Source: Paracoccaceae bacterium
GTDB taxonomy: Bacteria; Pseudomonadota; Alphaproteobacteria; Rhodobacterales; Rhodobacteraceae
Assembly: GCA_030950185.1 (NCBI GenBank)
Contig: JAUZRU010000039.1
Span: 1 to 50,112 of the forward strand
Reading direction: 5' to 3'
Length of the DNA stretch: 50,112 bases
Shown here piece after piece: positions 45,855 to 50,112 of the stretch (the first letter of the stretch is position 1; the number at the start of each line of letters is the position of its first letter). The notes beneath the pieces were generated by a model. It had not been told where the DNA came from. It ran no database searches and was given only the letters and a program-made list of their open reading frames with translations. Made by a program: the position numbers and the translations under genes.

Positions 45855-46409
45855 ATGGCTGAGCGTGAGCTGCGCGAGATTGGCGAAGACAATTCCCTGT
45901 TGCTGGTCGATGACGACGAGCCGTTTCTGCGGCGCCTTGCGCGCGCGATGGAAAAGCGCGGCTTTGCGCCCGAAGCGGTTGAAACCGTCGCTGCCGGCAA
46001 GGCCATTGCCACCGCCCGCCCGCCCGCCTATGCGGTGATTGACCTGCGGCTGGAAGATGGCAACGGGCTGGATGTGGTTGAGGTGTTGCGCGAAAAACGC
46101 CCTGACGCGCGCGTTGTCGTGCTGACCGGATATGGCGCGATTGCCACCGCTGTTGCCGCCGTCAAGATCGGCGCAACCGATTATCTGTCGAAACCGGCTG
46201 ATGCCAATGACATCACAGCCGCCTTGCTGGCCGGCGATGATGACCGTCCGCCGCCGCCGGAAAACCCCATGTCGGCCGATCGCGTGCGTTGGGAACATAT
46301 CCAGCGGGTGTTCGAGCTGTGCGACCGCAATGTCAGCGAAACCGCGCGACGTCTGAACATGCACCGCCGGACATTGCAGCGTATATTGGCGAAACGCTCG
46401 CCGCGCTGA
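45855..46409 (+). CDS. regA: Global redox response regulator RegA (PrrA/ActR)
   Basis: A 184-residue regulator that controls photosynthesis, respiration, carbon and nitrogen genes in response to redox state. The receiver has Asp63 (VIDLRLEDG), Thr91 and Lys113; a four-proline linker (PPPP, 132-135) is followed by a Fis-type helix-turn-helix (SETARRLNMHRRTLQRIL). Cys156, reported as redox-active in R. capsulatus RegA, is present. Its stop lies three bases from the convergent rlmN stop. Confidence 0.96.
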   Translation: MAERELREIGEDNSLLLVDDDEPFLRRLARAMEKRGFAPEAVETVAAGKAIATARPPAYAVIDLRLEDGNGLDVVEVLREKRPDARVVVLTGYGAIATAVAAVKIGATDYLSKPADANDITAALLAGDDDRPPPPENPMSADRVRWEHIQRVFELCDRNVSETARRLNMHRRTLQRILAKRSPR

Positions 46410-46412
46410 ATT

Positions 46413-47585
46413 CTATCCGCGAATTTCCGCCTCGATCTGCGCACGGCTCTTGCGGGCGCGCTCGGTTGCGCTTTTCAGCTGTCCGCAGGCGGCCATGATG
46501 TCTTCGCCCCGCGGGGTGCGGATAGGGCTGGCATAGCCTGCCTTGTAGATGATGTCGGCGAACGCCCGGATGCGGTTGTTCGACGATCTTTCATAGGGCG
46601 CGCCGGGCCATTCGTTGAAGGGGATCAGGTTTATCTTGGCTGGGATTCCCTTGATCAGCTGAACCAGGCGCCGCGCATCTTCATCGCTGTCATTGATGCC
46701 CTTCAGCATCACATATTCAAAGGTGATGCGTTCCGAATTCGACAGTTTCGGATAGGCCCGGAGCGCATTCAGCAGCGCCTCGATATTCCAGCGCTTGTTG
46801 ATCGGCACCAGCCTGTCGCGCACCTCATCCGTGGTGGCATGAAAGGAAATCGCCAGCATACAGCCGATCTCGGCCCCCGTCCGGGGAATTTCGGGCACCA
46901 CCCCCGAGGTCGAAAGCGTGATCCTGCGGCGCGACAGGCTGATCCCTTCGGCATCCATGGCGATTTTCATGGCATCGCGGACGTTTTCGAAATTGTACAG
47001 CGGTTCGCCCATGCCCATCAGTACGATGTTTGACAACAGCCGCGTCTCAATCTTTGGGTGGCGGCCGGGTTTGGGCCATTCACCCAGATCGTCGCGGGCA
47101 ACAAGGATCTGGCCGACAATCTCGGCCGGGGTCAGGTTGCGCACCAGTTTCTGCGTGCCGGTATGGCAGAACGAGCAGGTCAGCGTGCAGCCCACCTGAG
47201 AAGAAATACACAGCGTGCCGCGGTCTTCCTCGGGGATATAGACGGTTTCGACCTCGTGTCCGCCCTGGATGCGCAGCAGATATTTGCGCGTGCCGTCGGA
47301 TGATACCTGCCGGGTCACGATTTCGGGGCGCGCGATGGTGAATTTCTCGGCCAGAAGGGCGCGGTAGTCCTTGGCCAGATTGGTCATCACCGAAAAATCG
47401 GTGACACCCTTCTGATAGATCCACTGCCACAGCTGGCCAACGCGCATCCCCGCCTGACGTTCCGGCGTGCCGGCGGCAATCAGGGCCTCGCGCATCTGGT
47501 CGCGGGTCAGACCGACAAGGTTGATCCTGCCGCCTTCGGGCAGCTTGCGCGGAACGGTGATGTTGTCGGGCGTGATCGCGGTCAT
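46413..47585 (-). CDS. rlmN: 23S rRNA/tRNA adenine-C2 methyltransferase
   Basis: Radical-SAM enzyme that methylates C2 of A2503 in 23S rRNA and A37 in some tRNAs. The cluster motif [11 protein letters not shown] is present, with [12 protein letters not shown] and the two catalytic cysteines (one in the C-terminal MAACGQL). The 390 residues start at ATG 47585 (MTAITPDNI). It follows the saccharopine-type genes by 91 bp on the same strand. Confidence 0.95.
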   Translation of the reverse strand: MTAITPDNITVPRKLPEGGRINLVGLTRDQMREALIAAGTPERQAGMRVGQLWQWIYQKGVTDFSVMTNLAKDYRALLAEKFTIARPEIVTRQVSSDGTRKYLLRIQGGHEVETVYIPEEDRGTLCISSQVGCTLTCSFCHTGTQKLVRNLTPAEIVGQILVARDDLGEWPKPGRHPKIETRLLSNIVLMGMGEPLYNFENVRDAMKIAMDAEGISLSRRRITLSTSGVVPEIPRTGAEIGCMLAISFHATTDEVRDRLVPINKRWNIEALLNALRAYPKLSNSERITFEYVMLKGINDSDEDARRLVQLIKGIPAKINLIPFNEWPGAPYERSSNNRIRAFADIIYKAGYASPIRTPRGEDIMAACGQLKSATERARKSRAQIEAEIRG

Positions 47586-47676
47586 GAGCGTGGCTTTCGG
47601 GTGTGCGGATGGAAAGCAGGGGATACAACAAAAGCACGGCCCGCGCAAAGGGGGGCTGTCTTGCCGCCTTGCCGCA

Positions 47677-48822
47677 TCAGACGAGATGATCCACCACCGC
47701 CAGATGTTGCGCGATCTCGCCGACGGTTTCCATCCACCGGGCTACCAGTGCCGGGTCGCTGGGGGCTGCTGAGACACCGGCGGCGATTTCACCGTTCAAC
47801 ACAGCCTCGATGGCCAGAGACAGCGGGATCGAAACAAGCTGCGCCATGGCGCTGCCTTTCTCGTTTCCAAAGGCATCCAGCGCATAGGTCTTGTGATAGA
47901 CGGTCTTGCCATCGCGCGTGGCCCTGAGCGCGACGCACAGCACCACGCGGTCGGGTTCCCCGTCGGCATAGGCGTTGTCGCGCCAGAACTGGTCGGACAT
48001 CTCTTTCAGGCGCGCTTCGCCGGCTTTGCCTTGCAATGTTTCAATTTCACGAAACACGTCGGCCCAGGCCTCGGCCCAGCCATTCAGGCGCAGCGTGCCG
48101 CGCACGAATTGCCTGACCTTCCAGTCGGGATCAAACCCGTATTCCGCCATGAAGGGGATCGAGTCGCGGTTCGGGTAAACCTCGAATTCCTCGGGCTGTT
48201 GCAGGGGTGCGGTATAGCTGGAAATGGCATTCCAGGGGCGATCGACCTGCAATTCCCGAAAGTCCTGAATCGAACGCGACGGTGATTTGAGCGCCTTCAG
48301 CACCCCCAAGGGCGACCAGGAAAACTTGTACCGGAAGGGATTTTCGTGTTTCGGAATACCACCGCAATAGGAAATGAAGGACAACTCGTTTTCGCCGTCA
48401 AAGGCAGGGGACGCGCGGTAGTCGGCCATCAGCCAATGCGCCATCACATGATCGATGCCGGGGTCAAGCCCGACCTCGTTGACCAGCGCCAGCCCCTTGT
48501 TGCGGGCAGCGTCGTCAAGCGCGCGCATCTCGGGCGAGATATACGAGGTCGATGCAAAATGCGCCTGCCTTTCAAGGCAGAGCTGCGCCAGGGGCACATG
48601 CCAGTCGCCCGGCAGCATGGAAACCAGAATATCGCCGGGGTTCAATGCGTCCTCTACTGCCTTGGTCGTAAAGGGGCGAATGTCGTCGGTCAGATCGCCC
48701 ACCGCCGCGCGGGCCTTGTCAACGGTGCGGTTCCAGACGATGACATCATGGCCGCGCTCGATCAGGCGGCGCAGGCCGGGGATCGATGACAGGCCGGTGC
48801 CGATCCAGTGAATTCTGCTCAT
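47677..48822 (-). CDS. Saccharopine dehydrogenase-family protein (reductase type)
   Basis: A 381-residue Rossmann-fold enzyme of the glutamate-forming saccharopine reductase group (fungal LYS9 type), with the dinucleotide segment [16 protein letters not shown] at the start, [15 protein letters not shown] and [15 protein letters not shown], the latter a family signature. Together with its neighbour it could run lysine to aminoadipate semialdehyde (catabolism) or the reverse. dapD in this window argues for a role other than making lysine. It lies 12 bp after the gene at 48835-49911. Confidence 0.82.
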   Translation of the reverse strand: MSRIHWIGTGLSSIPGLRRLIERGHDVIVWNRTVDKARAAVGDLTDDIRPFTTKAVEDALNPGDILVSMLPGDWHVPLAQLCLERQAHFASTSYISPEMRALDDAARNKGLALVNEVGLDPGIDHVMAHWLMADYRASPAFDGENELSFISYCGGIPKHENPFRYKFSWSPLGVLKALKSPSRSIQDFRELQVDRPWNAISSYTAPLQQPEEFEVYPNRDSIPFMAEYGFDPDWKVRQFVRGTLRLNGWAEAWADVFREIETLQGKAGEARLKEMSDQFWRDNAYADGEPDRVVLCVALRATRDGKTVYHKTYALDAFGNEKGSAMAQLVSIPLSLAIEAVLNGEIAAGVSAAPSDPALVARWMETVGEIAQHLAVVDHLV

Positions 48823-48834
48823 CTTGTCGTCCTT

Positions 48835-49911
48835 TCAGGCCTTGGCGGCGTGTTCTTCGAATATGGCGGCGGCGCGCGCCCAGATGCCGCTGTTCATGTC
48901 GGTGATGGTTTGCAGCGCCGGCAACAGCTGTGCCGCGTAATCCTGGCTGCTTTCGAGCGGCAGCATCGAGGGCAGGTTGTCGATGGCCATGACATCCAGC
49001 GGCGGCGGGCCGTCTGTTGCGCGAATGACGGGGGCGTCAAAGCTGGTGGCATGGTCATAAATCGGCACGGGGTTGTAGTCGCTGCTGGGGTCGCAGGACA
49101 CATCCGCAACCACCGTCAGGCGGCGCGGGGCGGAAAGCGCGGATTTGGGCAGGAATACGGGGATGCCGGGCAGTGCCATCACGCAGTTGACAAAGATCTC
49201 GTGCTCCAGAACCTCGGGGAAGGGGCCGCCGGATGCGGTTTCCTCGATATCCCAGCGGGTGATTTCCAGGCCCATCTGTTGCAGCAGGTCGCCCGCGCCG
49301 CTGCCGACCCGCCCCCTGGCGCCGATGATGATGGCGCGCGGCATCGCCGCACCGTTTGAAAGCGCCGCTTTCATGTCGTCTGCCAGATCATCCAGCAACG
49401 CCTTCTTGTCGGGATAGGTGCCCACGCGCGCGGGGCCGGGCAGATCGCCCGCCTGTTGTGCCACCCAGACCTTGAGGCCCACGGCGGCGCCCGCATAGCC
49501 CGCCCAATAGCCGAATGCGGCAACGCGGCGGCCATCGTCGTGGGTGAGATATTCCAGATCATACAGCACGCCGCCGCCCGCGCGAAACCGGCGCAGCAGG
49601 GCAGGGCCGTCGGCCTGGCCCTTGAAGGCGTGACCGAACATGATGTGGCGGTGGCGCAGGGGGGTGCCATCGTCGGGAAGTTCCTTGAGGCCGAAAATCA
49701 CCGCATCATCGGGCGCCTCGGGCCAGCTGCCTTCGGGGGCGATTTCGGCGCCGGCCTCTTGATAGCCTTCGATAGGGATGGCGCGGCAGGAGGAGTGTTC
49801 GACCGTGACGCGGATGCCCTGTGCGATCAGCTGCGCGGCGCCCTCGGGGGTGAGGCCGACCCGTTGTTCGTTTTCCCGCTGCTCGGCGCGGACCCAGAGA
49901 TGTGCTTTCAT
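48835..49911 (-). CDS. Saccharopine dehydrogenase, lysine-forming type (LYS1-like)
   Basis: A 358-residue protein of the alanine-dehydrogenase-like fold that resembles fungal LYS1. Marks are the opening RAEQRENEQRVGLTPEGA, FGHAFKGQ, the YDLEYLTHDDGRRVAAFGYW block and the NAD fold IIIGARGRVGSGA. It interconverts saccharopine with lysine and 2-oxoglutarate. ATG 49911 is chosen over 49962 as it begins the conserved domain. It is first of the pair with the reductase-type gene. Confidence 0.85.
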   Translation of the reverse strand: MKAHLWVRAEQRENEQRVGLTPEGAAQLIAQGIRVTVEHSSCRAIPIEGYQEAGAEIAPEGSWPEAPDDAVIFGLKELPDDGTPLRHRHIMFGHAFKGQADGPALLRRFRAGGGVLYDLEYLTHDDGRRVAAFGYWAGYAGAAVGLKVWVAQQAGDLPGPARVGTYPDKKALLDDLADDMKAALSNGAAMPRAIIIGARGRVGSGAGDLLQQMGLEITRWDIEETASGGPFPEVLEHEIFVNCVMALPGIPVFLPKSALSAPRRLTVVADVSCDPSSDYNPVPIYDHATSFDAPVIRATDGPPPLDVMAIDNLPSMLPLESSQDYAAQLLPALQTITDMNSGIWARAAAIFEEHAAKA

Positions 49912-50005
49912 GGGGACTCCTTTCCGGTGATCAGGATTAGCGCCGCGTGGCGGCCTTGCCAATAGGGGCTGATAGCGGCCGTTGCGGCAGAATGCCGGGC
50001 GAAGA

Positions 50006-50060
50006 GGGGGCGCTGCCCCCGCCCTTCGGGCCCCCCGGAGTATTTTGGCAAAGAAGAAGG
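50006..50060 (+). repeat. Dispersed intergenic repeat, copy 3, with hairpins
   Basis: GGGGGC-GCT-GCCCCC (50006-50020), then GCCC-TTC-GGGC (50021-50031), then the core GAGTATTTTGGCAAAGAAG... (50038-50060). Both the GC hairpin and the core recur at 21458-21515 in the other direction, and the core alone at 1896-1921. The rest of the end region (49912-50112) shows no gene. Confidence 0.6.
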
Positions 50061-50112
50061 CGGGATCAGTCGTGCGATTGTCGGGTTTGGTGATTTGCGG
50101 CTGGCGGGTTTT

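Overview
This window looks like a chromosomal segment of a Rhodobacterales alphaproteobacterium (the Roseobacter / Rhodobacter / Paracoccus group). The evidence is the GC-rich, GCC/CTG/CGC-rich coding, the group-typical regB-senC-regA redox regulator cluster, the petP-petR regulator pair, the hdaH-like/xseB/ispA/dxs cluster, the tsaE/amgK/murU/addB/addA/trxA string, and several small proteins of a kind I associate only with this order. I see no rRNA, tRNA, prophage, insertion sequence or CRISPR array. Nearly all of it is well-packed housekeeping DNA.

Layout. 1-1333: the 3' part of a diheme cytochrome c gene and a tetraheme NapC/NirT-type membrane cytochrome, an electron-transfer module that enters from outside the window and is less GC-rich than what follows. 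1339-2754 (minus): PhnA-like protein, a small unknown protein and dapD. 2860-3687: LOG-family protein. 3684-6819 (minus): an operon of an Atg22/UMF1-type MFS transporter, murein endopeptidase MepA and an exported phytase-like protein. 6913-9192: thioesterase, YggT and argG. 9336-12791: ilvA against folC/accD. 12855-15977: CPBP membrane protease and three orphan genes. 16086-20047: an old-yellow-enzyme/dienoyl-CoA-reductase type flavoprotein, rlmH-rsfS and ilvE.

20228-27165: petP-petR, a DEAD-box RNA helicase with a long structured leader, then histone-deacetylase-like protein, xseB, ispA and dxs (isoprenoid precursor supply). 27227-33253: a bacterial homologue of the eukaryotic AIG1/ADTRP lipid hydrolases, a TrmA/RlmD-type RNA methyltransferase, DUF2231 protein, CCA-adding enzyme, two Nudix hydrolases and Hsp33. 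33325-42231 (minus): tsaE-amgK-murU-addB-addA form one chain of overlapping genes with trxA after it. It ties tRNA modification, peptidoglycan recycling and recombination repair into one probable transcript.

42274-46409: a PAS-only sensor-like protein with a textbook CtrA box in front of it, then the RegB kinase divergent from SenC and RegA, the global redox control of respiration and photosynthesis in this group. 46413-49911 (minus): rlmN and a pair of saccharopine dehydrogenase-type enzymes resembling the fungal lysine route. A dispersed intergenic repeat occurs three times (about 1896, 21458 and 50037).

The most useful leads are the CtrA box and the kinase-less PAS protein beside regB, the AIG1/ADTRP-like protein, the incoming cytochrome pair, the overlapping repair/recycling chain and several inverted repeats or structured leaders in promoters. 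All functions are assigned by reading motifs; no database search was run.
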